Shown: positions 48,851-62,902, numbered from the stretch's first letter. The stretch: 64,000 nt of DNA from Gossypium raimondii (GCF_025698545.1 NC_068565.1:1426001-1490000), one strand, 5' to 3'. Notes: generated by a model from the letters alone, not told the origin. Numbers and translations are program-made.

Positions 48851-51319
48851 AGACGATTAGAGGAACGTAAGTAAGAGAGGGAAAACAAAGAAGGGGAGGA
48901 ATTTAAAAGCCAAGACGAGGGAAGAAGCAAAAAAAGAGACTTTGAAGAGGAGAGAAAACAACGAATAAATTATGGCATAAGGCAAGGGAGAGGAGAAATT
49001 GAATGAAAGAAAAAGGGATCATATTGGCATCTGTGCCTTGCAAGCACTGCTTTCGTTAACTTCCTTAAACTTTTTTCCCTTCATTGCACGTTAACCACCA
49101 TCACTACCTCCCCCCTCATCTCCTCCCTCTTTTCTTCCCTTTTTTTTATTTGTTTATTTATTTATATTATTTTTCTCCATTGATTTGATCTTTTTGTTTG
49201 TTCTCCAAATCGCTCTTAAGTCAAGACTGTTTCAAAAACCTTTGCCGCTGCGTTTCTCTCATCAATCTTTTGTGACTTTAAATTTTTTTTGGGTTAATAT
49301 AATTTTTAATCTCTAAACTTGACAATTAAGTTCACTTTGGTACATAAACTTGACAATTAGGTCCATTTTGAAAAAAAAATCTATAATAAGGTCAATTTTG
49401 GTATTTAAATTTGAAAATTGTAAAAAAAGGAATGATGTGGCACTTTGACATTATGCCACATCATCACCTGAAAATTAAAAATATATTTTTAAGGAGAGGG
49501 ATCCACTTACACTGGTATTCATAACTTTTTATACAATTAATATTTTAACAAACCAACCATTGGATTTATCGATATAATTTTTCTTGTCGCACATGTAAGT
49601 TTTTTAATCAATTCGATATAATTGTAGACCAGTGTAAGTGGATCACTCCCCATTTTTTAAAAGGGATAAATATCAAATCTATGTATGAAATTTGGTCCTA
49701 TATGCAATTTGATACGTTGAACTTTGATTTGGTGTAATTATACACATGATATTTTAATTTTGGTTCAAATGTATACATGAAACTTTGATTTTGATTCAAT
49801 TGTACATATTTAAAAAAGAAATGCATCGATTTATTTTAATATTGAATAAGTATTATTATTTTATACATACAATATGTATACATAAAATAGCGTTATATCG
49901 ACATCGGTGCTAGTGGTTTGTGAGAATCGAATTAAACCAACATTTCATGTATAAAATTATTCAAAATCAAAGTTAATGTATAACCTTGAATATTGGATCA
50001 AAGTTCATATGCAGTTTTGAATTTTATCCTTTTTTTAAAATTTCCAACTGACTATATGGCATAATTTTATAGTGCCACATCATCAAATATTGATAGAATC
50101 AAAGTTCAAAGACCAAAATGGATCTAGTTTTCATATTAAAGTATCAAAATGGACAAATATATATATGTACCACAATGGACCTAATTGCTAAATAGAGGGA
50201 CTGAAAGCTCAATAACCCTTTTATTTTATTGTATATGAAATGATGGGAACACCTTTTGGGAAAAGTATATGAGATAAAACGGTTTAGTTAGGTAAGTTAG
50301 GTAAATAATACTAGAAAGATTGGGGGATGTTTCAGCATACTACTAAAAACTCCGTTCTAATTGAATGATCAAAGTATTAATATTATATTAAATAGACATT
50401 TTCATTAGTTTAGACGTTAAATATGGGCTCATAAATTACATTGAGAATATTTAAAATATGTTGATTAGACTTTAATAATATTTAAGTTTATCGCACCAAT
50501 AAATTGGATCTAAAATGTTAAAAAATAATTCTCGTGACTTTTTAAGAATATTGTTTATTTGTTTAACACGTTAAATTCAAGTGTTTACATGATAGATACA
50601 CATGCATTTAAATTTTCGTATGTGTTTTTAAATATGTTCCTTATGAAACCTGAGTTGGCATTGAGTGTGAAAGCTAACAAATTGGCTAATGTAATGAACT
50701 ATTGGTATGAAATTAATACTTTAATAATTTGATTAAAATAATTTAAAATACGAGGCCAATTTAAAATCTTGATTGTAATTTGAGGACGTTTAGTGCAATT
50801 CACCCTTTATTTTATTTTGGTGGCTTTAAAGTTTATTTATTTTATATAAAAATAAAATATTAATAATACAATATGGTTGATTGAAACTTGTATTGTAGAA
50901 GTTAATAACATTAAATCATTCAAATGTCTTAAGACCAACAATGGTACATTCAAACAATAGTACAATTCTTGATTTAACGGCTTGATGAATTAGGTCGTGG
51001 AACTAACAATAATTAATTAATTAAAAATATAAAAAAAAAATTTGGTTCAACTTGTTCAACTGTCGATTTTTGTCCTGAGTTTTATTTTTTTATTAATTTC
51101 AAGTAGTTTCCGAGTCAATCAATTCAAATCTTTTATTCAGTCCGTTATATTGATTAGTTCTTGGTCCATCCGATACAGTCATGTTCTAATAACACTAATC
51201 ACATCATTAAATATTGACATAATCGAAGTTTAGGAACCAAAATGAATCTAGTTGCCAAAATTAATAATCAAAGTGAACCTAGTTGCCAAGTTCAGGGGCA
51301 AAATATTATATTACCCATA

Positions 51320-52030
51320 TAAAGAACAAACGGACGAAGAACTTGAGTGTAATCAAATAAAATTCACACATGGCAATTGTGTATGGTGAGACTGGAGACC
51401 CACACATGACAATTACATTTGGTAGGACTTGAACATGTATATTCAAGTGTCACAAGCCACAAATCAAAACACGTGACGAATGCATACAAAGCGTCCCAAG
51501 GAGATCAATTGATTAAATAGAGTTCATTTGGCTTACTTGAACTGACCCAATTCGTGGAACATGCAAATAAACTCATATAATTAAAGCCTTACTGGCCTAG
51601 TAATATGTAAAGCAATCTTAGAAGATTTTATAACCTTAGAAGATCTCAATTTGTAGATTGATTTTGATCTCGATAGTCAATATAATTTAAATTGTATCGT
51701 TAGATCTGGGGAACTCAACTATAAATAGAGACATCTCTTCTCATTTGTAATCATCTCATTGATAATTATTGAATATGTTTGAGAGCATTTACTCAAACAC
51801 CTTGCGTGCATTGCTTTTGTGGCTTTTCTATTCGAATCGAACTCCTTTATCTTTTGTGTGTTGCTTATGCTTTTCATTAACAGTTACTGAATATATTTGA
51901 GAGTATTTATACAAACACCTTGCATGCATTTCTCTTTTTTTTTTTCTATGATTTTTTTCTACTCGATTCAAGTTCTTTTGTTTTTTGTATTTGCTTCCGC
52001 CTTACTTCAATGCCTTAGAGAAATCCTCGT
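51320..52030 (+). repeat. Possible solo LTR or LTR fragment
   Basis: The segment has the layout of an LTR: a unique stretch, then CTATAAATAGAGACATCTCT (TATA-like, about 51719), then a pyrimidine-rich region with TGTAATCATCTC. It is followed by a 118-bp period duplication (GAATATGTTTGAGAGCATTT at 51771 and GAATATATTTGAGAGTATTT at 51889). No internal gag-pol domain is found nearby. TG...CA ends and a target duplication were not identified, so this is tentative. Confidence 0.35.
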
Positions 52031-52194
52031 GAGACTTTTTACTTTCGTGAATTAAATTAACTTATATGAATTTGAAGCAAAAAAATTGTTTAAAGTCACG
52101 TAATTTGCCAAACTAAAATACTATTTATGACGCAATATATATAAAAATAGGTAGTAGAAAAGGTCTCTTTAATAAAATATGGATATTTTACGGG

Positions 52195-52310
52195 TAAAAT
52201 GCTATAAAATAGGAGGGTAACGTGCTTTAGCACATTCAAACCCGTATCCTCTCGTATTGGCAATAATGTTCATGCCAGTTAAGCTAAGATTCAATCACTA
52301 TTTATATGTA
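52195..52310 (-). repeat. SINE-like (tRNA-derived) fragment
   Basis: On the minus strand it reads TTAGCTTAACTGGCATGAAC, like a tRNA A box. About 30 bases later comes ACGGGTTTGAATGTGC, like a B box, as in the polymerase III promoters of plant SINEs. A related fragment is at 29245-29345. No tRNA cloverleaf, A-tail or target duplication was confirmed. Confidence 0.45.
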
Positions 52311-55300
52311 ATTTTAGTACTTACAAAATTGTGTACCGAGCAAATTTATTCTAATTTTTAGTTGTTCTGCCTAAATATGTTTCAATTAGTGGATATTTGA
52401 ACGTATTAAAAATAATTATAATTAAATTTTTAACTGTAAAAAATGCTAAAAATTTAGTATTTATTTTTTTCAACTTACTAGACAACACCTTAATAGAAAT
52501 CGAACTCATGTTCTCTAAATTATTGTAATGGTAATAATCAGGGGCATAGTAAATGGGCACGTAGGACCCGAGCCCGTGATTGAATGATGTAATTATCTTT
52601 TTAAGCCCTCTTGCTTTAATATTTTATTTTAATCATAAAAAAATTTTATATTTTTGGCTCCTCCAAAAATTCAACAATATTAACACAAATTTATCTCGCT
52701 ATCCAGAACAAAACTTCTACCTTCACCCCGGCCAACAATGCTAAAAACCCACCCAAGAAATCCATCCCATAGTTTGATCTCCTCTCCCACAAATAACCTA
52801 GGCATCAAGGAACTTCCATTGGTGACCCAATAGGTTGGATTTTGTAAAGCAAACATGAAACATCATACTCTTTTAGGGTTCCTCATGTTCAATTATTCAG
52901 CCCACATGATGATTTGATCATCCACCACTCTTTTACGCAATCATCTAAAATTATTAGACCTTTAGGGATCAGATTCTATTTATGCTCCACATTTCTTACT
53001 TGTTTTTATCATTATTTAATCACTTTTTTTAATTAATTAGCTCACATTAGATCTTTAAAAATTCCATGCTTACCTCTAATTTAAATCCAATTTTACCTGA
53101 TTTACTATTTTAAAAATAATTTTATAATAAAAATAATTATAAAATGAGAAAATAGGTGGCTGTTAGACGTGGGGCAAGGATATTTTTTAGAAAAAGTTGG
53201 TGTACCATTGATTATTTTTCGTATTATATAAAAGCAACACGTGGATTTGCAACTAACATCTTATTAATTGCTAATATTATATTTTTAGAGAAATTATTTT
53301 ATGGTATCACATTTTAATAATTTTTTTCATGTCATTGTTCAATTTTTGACTTAAATTCCGAACTCAAACCCTAACCTCGAACAGCGAACACTGTTCAAAG
53401 TAAAAAAAAAAATATCAATATTATGTATCAATGATATGAAAAAATTTGTTGAAATGTCTTTAAATAATTGAAAAGAAACCATAGATGATGTGATGAGAAA
53501 GGTCTATAAAATAATTTCTTAAATATGATAAATTATTTTATGGACCTGAACCCTAAACTTGAATCCTTAAAAATTTACTAAAATATTATTAAATAATTAA
53601 AAAGAACTATGAATAATGTGATAAGAAAAGTTCATAAAATAATTCCACAAAATTAAAATTCGCTGAATCAAGAAGAATCTTGGCTTCAATTAAAATTTTA
53701 ATCAAATATTTAAATTTCAGATTTTGTAAAATTATTCTTTATTATTCACAAAAGTATAGATGGTTTGAATCATTCTTATTACATGTCACATTTATTGTGT
53801 TTTATAATTCTTATTATATAATATATTAGGATTTACGTGTAAAATTAAGATTTATATTGACCGAGTTAGACTTGGTTCGAGTCGATTTAAGTATGATATT
53901 AATGTATTTTATATTTGTCTAAGCTCAACTCGAAATATAAATTTAAAATTTTGTCAAAGCTCACCCATATTTGTAAATGTCTAACACAAGTTCATTTTAT
54001 GCCCGCTCATATTATTTTTTATAAATATATTATAATATTTTTAATTTAAACTTTAATAAAAAAATTTCATGTATTACAATTTTATATACAAATAACTTAA
54101 CATTCTTTAATGTTTACATTATAGTAATATATAATCATGGGTTTTTTTTGTATTATAAATTATATAATATATAAAAATAACATAATATAATATATTACAA
54201 AATTAGAAAATGAGCTAGACCGAGGTCGGGCCTTGAAGGTTTAAGCTTGAGTTCAACCCATATTTCAAATGGGCTTAATCTTTTTTGCCCAAGTCTATTT
54301 TTCAAACCTAATGTTTTTGCCTAAACCTTCCAAATTTTAGACGAGTTGCCCGACCCTTTAACAAGTCTAAACTTTCATTGTAACAAGTATAATTGGAGCA
54401 CTCTGATTATTTGCTACAATATTAGGAGTAGGATTGAGATTTGAGAGAATTAGGTAGTAGTTTTGATGAAATTTTCTGGCTTTTTTACAGTAAAATATGA
54501 CATGGAAAATAAATAATGTTATTGCACTTTTACTAACCAAAATGTAATTAAACTTCACCCATCAAGGTTGTGGCATCCTCCAACCGTTGTTGTTTGATTG
54601 AAGACTTCCTTTCAAGGGCAAAGGTAAGGGGACACGTAGGGGTTTTGGCCTCTTAAAATGAAAATTTCCAGTGTTATCATCCTTAAAATCTATAAAATTT
54701 TAAGTTAATACATAATAAAATTATAATTTGGTCTCAAAAAGGATAAAATTTTGATTTAGTCATCTTAGAAACTACAAATATATACGCCAAAACAATTCCG
54801 AAATTACATTTTAAATATCATAAAAATATATTACTTAATCTTGCTCTCCAAAAATATATTACTTCCGTATTTCACAGTTAAAGCATATCCCTCGCCTAAC
54901 AATGACAATGGGTTTAAACCAGAACCCCTTTGAGCTCTTCTAAAAGTAGAGAGACAAAATCAGGTTAAAACTGAGCATAGATACCCTAAGAACAATACCT
55001 CCATAGATAGTGACCTCCCTTTCAGCTCTCTCTTGAGAAAAATCTTTGAAGTGTCCTAAGATCTCAACCATTACCAACATTCGAGTAAATATATCTATGC
55101 GCTTATATTGTTAGATCTCATAAATCCACATCATCGTTTTAGATAAATTTTCATTAACAATATTGTCAATATTACTTTTGCACTTATATAATGACACGTG
55201 CTATCAACCAACATTTAATAAAAAGTTAATAGAACAATCAACGGAAATATCTTATTGAAATGATACTAATAAATTGAGGACTCAATTTAAAATCCAATCT

Positions 55301-55337
55301 ATAATTTTAAAATATCAAACTACAATAAAGAATAAAA

Positions 55338-55639
55338 GGTAAACTATATTAGTAGTTATTCAACTATTCAATTGTCTTTTTGGTCACCCAACTATCTTTG
55401 ATTTCTAGGTGTTTCCTTTTAAATTAGCCAAATGGTGACTAAAAAAGACAAAATTGAATAGTTAGGTGACCAAAAAATAAATGTACTAATAGTTGAGTGA
55501 CCATTTTGTAACTTTTCATAGTTGGGTGATCAAAGAAGAAATTTACTAATAGTTGAGTGACTATTTTGTAACTTTTCATAGTTGGATGAAAAAAGGAAAA
55601 AAGAAAACATAGTTGGGTGACCTCTACCATAGTTTACCC
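55338..55639. mobile_element. Inverted-repeat element family 5
   Basis: It opens GGTAAACTATATTAGTAGTT and closes CTACCATAGTTTACC. The right part contains two direct copies of a block with ACTAATAGTTGAGTGAC and TTTTGTAACTTTTCATAGTT. Non-coding; open frames here are artefacts of the repeat. Confidence 0.65.
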
Positions 55640-58004
55640 AAAAAATAAATTGTGTACTTAGCTATAATATACTAATTTTGCCCAAGCTGGGTTGTTTTTA
55701 GGCAGATCTAATTTGGGCTTAGGCCCATAAATCGCAGATCCAACGTGTAAAACTTATGGCGGTCGATGAAGAGTTATTTGAAAACCCAAATTTGAATTTG
55801 GGCCTCGGCCTTATCCAAATTCAAATTTTTATTCTTTCATTTAAATTATAATAAAATATATTAACATAAATATTAAAATTATTTTTGTTATTTTCTTGTT
55901 ATAAAATGAATTTTAAATTTCTTTAAATCACTTTAAAATTTTTTTTAAAAAAAGTCTTGTAATGATATATAAAGATTCATTTGTAACGGCGTAAAAGACA
56001 TGGTTTATACATTTTCGTAACATTTTGTACAACGGAAAAATATTTAGTACACGACCATTGAGACAGGTTAAGAGAATGACAAGGGTCGTATAAAAGTATA
56101 ATAAAATATTTAAAAATATATATTTAAAAAAAAAGACACATGTCAATTTTTAAGATTATTTGTGGAATAAAAACTGGACACTACTAGTATACCAAATACT
56201 CACCCTTGTATGATAAATATTTTAACAATTAAGTCCTGTTTGTGTATTTTATTCTATCTATCGGCATGTAACAAACAATAATCCATACATATAAAGCGGG
56301 ATTAATATTCTATCTACGACTAGTGAAATTTAAAAACTCCATGTCGGGGCTTGACACTCATTAGTTTGGTAAAATTAAACTTTTGATCCTCAAAATTGTA
56401 AAATTACAAGTTAATAAAATTATTAAAAAAAGAATAGCAATTTGCTCCTCAAAACTTCATAGTTTAATATCATCTCTAGTAAATTTATAGTTCAAGATGA
56501 TATCATGCTATCATATGTCCTTAAATCTACGGTAAATTTCCCTTCTAACTCCTTAAATTTTTTTGAAATTACGAATTAATATAATAATACATTTTAGTCT
56601 TCAAAAATATATGATTCTTTGACTCCTCTTAAAACAATTTTCTCAGCATACTCAATAGTGGAGCTCATGAGCTGGGCTGAGCCAAAGCATGATAGTAACA
56701 TACTTTATGTTTACTTAAGCTCGGTCTGACTCGAAATATGAGCTTAAAATGTTGTCCAAATCTATCTATATTTGCAAAAGACTAACCAAAATCCATTTTA
56801 GGCTTGCCCATATTATTTTTTGAACATTTAAAAGTATCTATATTATATTATTTTAATATTTACATTAAAATAGTATAATATATTTAACATATGTTTATTT
56901 TTAATGTGTACTAAATTACATAATATAAAGTATTATAAGCTTAAAAACAAGTCGGATCGAGTAAAGCTTGGGTCTTGAATGTTCAAGCCCGAGCCGATCC
57001 ATAGTTTAAACTGGCCTAAATTTTTTACCCAAACTCATTTTTTAGACATGAAGTTTTTATCCAAACCCTTTCAAATCTTGAACAAACCTTCGAGCCCAGA
57101 CAAGAAACTCAACCCATAAACAAGTCTAATACACAGTGAAATTTTTTATTTATTCACGGTGAACAAAATAATTACTTTAAAAAAATAAGGAAAAACATTT
57201 TAAATATTATATTTTTCCTTTTTCGGCTGTGTGATAAATCACTTTGTCTGCCACTAATGAGTAGACTAAAACTCACTTTGGTTTCACAAAAGAACAATAA
57301 TAAACCTTAAAACAGGATTAATGCGTAAGACATAAGAAATTAAGATTAATATATTATTTTTACAATTTTTATTAAATTTAAATTCGAATGATTTATTCTA
57401 TTAAAGTAAAAAAATGAATTTAATACTTTTATTTAATTTTAATTTAAGAAACTCTTAGTCGTTTAGAATTTATAAAATTAGAATATTGAAATGATAAAAA
57501 TTGATTTAGTCCTTTAAAAATTATAAAGATATAAGCTATTGAAATTGTAAAATTACATTTTAACTCTCGTAAAAATATACTAAAATTTTAACTGCTATCC
57601 CCAAACAAATCTCGACTCAAACTAATAACGGATTAATTTAATTGTTTTTTTATAAATTCATATTTAGCAATTTGAAACTTAAATTCCAATATTTATTGTT
57701 ATTTTATTTTTAAATTAAGGTTTTATTAGTAAAAATAAAATAAAAGAAAAGAGAGGATAATCACAACATTTGAGTGTTGAAAAAGGTGGTCATTTGGACA
57801 CAATGGTTGTTCCATCAAAATGAAGGGTATCTTTTAAAGCTCTATAAAATGCTCTCTTTTTTATTTTTATTTTATTTTTTGTGGTAAATGATTAATTATT
57901 TAAGCTGTTCAAACATCAATCATTTTGGTAGAATTATATAAAATAAATAAATATTACTAATATTAGATTAAAGTCCAATCTAAAAAATAAAATCAAAGGT
58001 TAAA

Positions 58005-58100
58005 TCGATTGAGTTTTAATTCAACTGGTGTAGGTATTGTTGTCTAACGCAGGAGGACATGAGTTCGAGTACATTAAAGCGCATTATCCTAAAAAAAATA
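58005..58100 (+). repeat. SINE-like (tRNA-derived) fragment
   Basis: It contains TAATTCAACTGGTGTAGGTA (A-box-like) and, about 35 bases on, CATGAGTTCGAGTACAT (B-box-like). The order and spacing fit a polymerase III internal promoter. Ends are not clear. Confidence 0.4.
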
Positions 58101-58750
58101 GATATATTCGAAATTTAAAATAATATTACTAAAAATATGAAAATTTAAAATTAATGTTTTAAATTAAAAAAAAATTTATTCCTCCTAAAAGAACAAAAAG
58201 TGATGGCTTTTGGCTGATGGACAAACTTTTCTTAGTCTTTTATATGGTTATTAATTAATTAAAATAAAATACAATTATTTGCATTACCTAATCAAATATT
58301 ATAGGTTATGATTACTTCACATGGACATCATTCAAACAATTAAAATATTTTGCTTATATATATATATATAGCTTGAGTTTGACTCGAAAATTGAGTTCGA
58401 TATTTAATTAAACTTTAATTAAACATTAATTTTAAGTTTGATTTTGGCTCGATTAAGTTCATTCTTATTCAAGTTCGAGTTTCTTTGTACTTACGTTCTT
58501 TATATATAATAAAAGCAAAATGCAACCTAATATAAACATATATATTAAATGAATATATTGTGTCACGACTTTAAGTGTGTTGGAAGTTTCTTTGACTTGA
58601 TATTTTCAAGTAAAGCTTGATGTTTAGAAATTTTACCATTTTGGGAAAATTTTAAAATATTAAATTTGTTGAATTTTTTAACGTTACAATCACAATTAAT
58701 ATAAATTGAGTAATTATAATTATAATTATAATTAATTTATTACTATGAAC

Positions 58751-59155
58751 TAGAGCTGCTTATGGGCCGGGCCCAGAAAAAATTTCAGCCCGGCCCGAAA
58801 TATGGGCCTAGAATTTTGCCCAAGCCCGGCCTGGGAAAAAATTCATAAGTCCGGGCCCGACCCGACCCATTTTTTAAATAAATACCAAAAATTTATTTTA
58901 AAAATATTTTAAAATTAAAAAAGTATTTTAAAAATATTTTAAAATTAAAAAAAATTTTAAAAAAGTATCTTAAAAGTATTTTAAAATTAAAAAAATAAAA
59001 ATATTTATTATATTCGGGCCGGGCCTGGGCCAAAAAAGTGGTGCTCGAGGCCCGACCCGTTTTTTAATCGGGCCTCATTTTTTTGCCCAAGCCCATATTT
59101 CGAGCCTATATTTTTACCCAAACCCTCTCATACCGCCTGGCCCATGAGCACCTCT
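58751..59155. mobile_element. GC-ended MITE (family 2), copy 2, with target duplication
   Basis: A 405-bp relative of the 4379-4896 element, with TAGAGCTGCTTATGGGCC at the left and GCCCATGAGCACCTCT at the right. The 9-bp direct repeat ACTATGAAC flanks it (58742-58750 and 59156-59164). It has lost part of the terminal GC-rich segment on the right and has accumulated substitutions. Non-coding. Confidence 0.85.
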
Positions 59156-60847
59156 ACTATGAACCATCTAAAATTAAAAAATAACATACACGTGATGAGA
59201 TTTAAACTAAATATATCGATTTTGTTAACCGTTAATAGGACCTGACCTAACTTGTGAATTTCAAAACTTTGTTTTTTTTTAATGCATAATAAAAAAATTT
59301 AGTCCCAACATTTATCTATTTTGTTACTATGGTCCTGATTCTTTTTCTGAGATAATTTCGATCATCAACTTTCAAACTTTAGTCAAAATATTTCTTTCTT
59401 CTTCTTCTTCTTCTTTTTTTTTATAGAAAAGCCGTCTAAAGCTTAAATTGTTAAAATTTTAATAGCACTAAAGTGACAACCCGTGTGACAGTTTACGTTA
59501 ACTTAATTGTTCGCATGGATAAAATTTTAAAATTTGTAATGAACTGTTTTTTTAGTTTGTTAAATTTTTAATAAAATTTATGAAGTACATTAAGGCCGCC
59601 ACATGAGTTGCTTATCAGTTCCATTAAAATTTTAATAGTCCAATAAGTTTTTTCTTCTAAAAGAAGTATTTGACTAATTTTGAAGGTTAAATATCAAAGT
59701 GATTTAAATGAAATAATTAGGGCTAAAATGATAAAATGAAAAATATTAGAGGCTAAAATTATAATTAAGCATGTCTTAAAAGCTCTCCTTCCAACCGTAT
59801 ATATCAACGTGATAAGTTGGAAGGGTTCACTTCAATATTTTAATTGAAATAATTAACAATATTAATTATTTGGGTTAATTAATGATATTATAAAAATAAA
59901 TTGATTGAATTATGATAAATTAAAATATAAAATTCAAACCCTAAATTTAAGCATAGTAAAAAGACTAAAATTATAATTTCACTATCATATGAAAACAAAT
60001 TTAAACATTTTATCATTTTTGGAATCGTAAAATAGATATCCGAGTCGATATGAATAAATTTTTTGTTAACACATGCTAATTTGGGATGAAATTTAATCTA
60101 AGGACCATGGAACATATAGATACTTGCAAATTTGAGCAAATGATATGAGAAATGGTCAAAACCTAACCTTCTTGAATCAAAGATTATATTTACAAATAAA
60201 TTTTCCACCACGTTTCATTAAACTTTTATAATAAATAATTGGGGAAAGAGAATATCAAACATCAAATTATTAATTAATTCAATTATCGTAATTAGGGTAA
60301 TCTTTTTTTCTAAAATTAATCGTAATTAAATAAATAGTACCGAAGCTATCGAAGTGATCCAAACAAACGCAGACGAATAGATTTTTTCAGCTGTGGGGCG
60401 TGCCATCAAAGACCTTCTCAAATGTTCCTAGATGATTAAGGTTACGGATGGATTGGCAAAAATGATGTTCTTAAGACCATTAGGGAGACATATCCATTAA
60501 TTATTGCACGATAATTAAGTTTGAGGGTATCTTTGACTTATTACTTCTTTTGTACAATGAAAAAAATTGGTTTTTGTATCTTATAGGTTTTACTAATCTT
60601 TGTTTTCAATATACACATTTGAAGTTAGAAACTTCTTCCCTTTTTTTAATTATAAAGTTGTTTCTAAAACAAATCCATTCACTTTTCTCATTATATTTTG
60701 GGTTAATTTCACCAAATATTTCCAAACTATTACCCAAATTCCAAGTTGGTCATAAACTTCAAAACGTTATACTTAAGTATTTAAGGTATCGGTATCGTAT
60801 CAAGTAGGTTATTCTATCAGTCTAGCTGTCAGTTTGAGCATTAAATA

Positions 60848-61214
60848 AGTAAAAGTACCAAAAGGCTTACGTATTAGGAGTTAGATTGAATTTTGTCCCG
60901 TTTACTCAAAAAATAGGGAAATTAGTCATTGTACTTTAGATCAAATAACAAACGAGTCATTCTTGTTAAAAATTCCATCAAATTCTACCATTAAAAATTG
61001 GCATGGCTGATGAAATAACTAGATGCCACGTGTAACTCATGCTAATGTACATTGTATAGGGACTAGTTTTTAATAGTAGAAAATGATAGAATTTTTAACA
61101 GAATGACTGATTTGCTTTTTGATCTAGCATACAGGGACTAATTTGCCCATTTTTTGAGTAGAGGGAGCAAAATGCAATCAAACTCCTAGTACAAGGGCCT
61201 CCCTGTTGCTTTTA
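60848..61214. mobile_element. MITE family 1, intergenic copy
   Basis: The left part GTACCAAAAGGCTTACGTAT with TTTACTCAAAAAATAGG pairs with the right part TTTTTTGAGTAGAGGGAGC and CTCCTAGTACAAGGGCCTCC. It is about 365 bp with the same order of internal blocks as the copy at 44795. Non-coding. Confidence 0.7.
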
Positions 61215-62609
61215 GTACACTAAGACTAGATTGTATTTGATGTGGAGCATATGTAAAATTCGTTGATCAATTTGTAAACACACGTGTTCTTATCATATGG
61301 GCAATTTGGAACAAATGTGTTAAAAAAAAGTTGTGTCAATGAAATTTGGGAGAGCTGTTTCTTTATTTACTTAATATGATAAATTCAGACTGTCTATATA
61401 TATCATGTACACACGCGATACAATTTGATTAATGTGGTTTAAATATGTTAGATTTAATGCCCAGATTAAGGACCAGCTTGATAGAATGATCAATTAATAT
61501 TATATTAATACTTTGACGACTCAATTAAGATATAAACCATAATTAAAGAATATTCGATACAATTAACCCTTATATTTTTGTACATCTTCCATCCAATTTT
61601 AAGGTCATTTTATGACATAAACTTTTAACCCGTTTTGACCCATAATTTTTTATTAATTATATGATGACATAATGGTTTACTTTCCTTTTCTTTTAACGAG
61701 GTCCCTATATTATAAGGATTGGATTAAATTAGTCTCTATTATTAAATAGATCAATTTAATCCCTATACTATTAAAACAATCAAATAAATCCAAATTGTAA
61801 TAGAGCAAACATTTACTGCATAACAAAGGTCTTGAAAATTATTTTTTAAATTGTAGTTCAATTCTAAGTAAAAGATTTCATCTACAAAACCATGAAAACT
61901 TTAAAAATATTAACTGTGTAACTTCACCTCCAATGTGTAACTTTGAGTTTTATCATTTTAGTTGTTGTTTTTCGGATGAAAAATTAATCAGATCATTAAA
62001 ATTTTAATAGCCGCGATGTGACAGCCCACACAACACTCTATATGTATTTTGTAATATAAAAATATTAAAAAATTATCGATATCATCAATAAAATACACGT
62101 AAAACTATCAGCCTGTCATGTTGATCGTCATACCAACGCTATTAAAATTCTTACAATCCAGTAATCTTTTTCCGTCTACGAAACAATAATTTAACTAAAA
62201 TTTGAATGTTAAAACTAAGATGTTCCAATTAAAAAAAAAGAGAGAATATGATCAAATTAATAAAAAGTAAAATTAAACACAAATTTATCCTTATGTTAAT
62301 TACACAATTTTAATTAATTTCCAAAAGTAAAATGATTTTTTTTTTTTTAAAATCTGGAATTTTATTTTATATTCCAACCCACGAATTTATTTGATTTTGT
62401 TTTAAAGACAATTAAATTATAGCAAATCAATTCTCAAAAAAAAAATTGTAGCAAATCAAATCAACTTCGAAGTCTCCATATGACCGGTTAGTATCAATCG
62501 GTCCAATCCTAAGCAATGATTTTTTTTTTTTGTGTTAAAAGATTTATTATGATCATGATTGGATTTATATATAGGTAGAGGTATTGTCAAGCTTTTGTAT
62601 AAGATTCGG

Positions 62610-62902
62610 GTTATATTTTGTTTTCTTTATACAAAAAATGAGTAATTTGATCTTTATACGTTAGATTAAAAAGTAAATCGGTCCTTCTAGTCTCTGTACG
62701 TTAACATAATGTATATGTGGTATATTAAGTGTAACTTTTTGGTTATTCTGTCAACCATATCGGTTTTTAATAGTATAAATGAATGAATTTTTAACAGAAA
62801 TGATCAATTTGCTCTTTAATCTGATAGACATTGACTAAATTGCCCAGCTTTTGAGTAAATAAAAATGCAATCTGACTCCTAATGAGAAGACCTTCATGGT
62901 AC
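62610..62902. mobile_element. MITE family 1, left-truncated copy
   Basis: The right half is recognisable (TTTTGAGTAAATAAAAATGC then CTTCATGGTAC). The left terminal repeat is largely missing or decayed. The central blocks match the family. Non-coding. Confidence 0.55.

Noticed and set aside
55439-55630. Repeated-peptide frame HPTMKSYK on the minus strand
   Set aside because: It is a direct repeat inside a family 5 inverted-repeat element.
58005-58100. A tRNA gene
   Set aside because: A- and B-box-like blocks are present, but no acceptor stem or cloverleaf can be formed.
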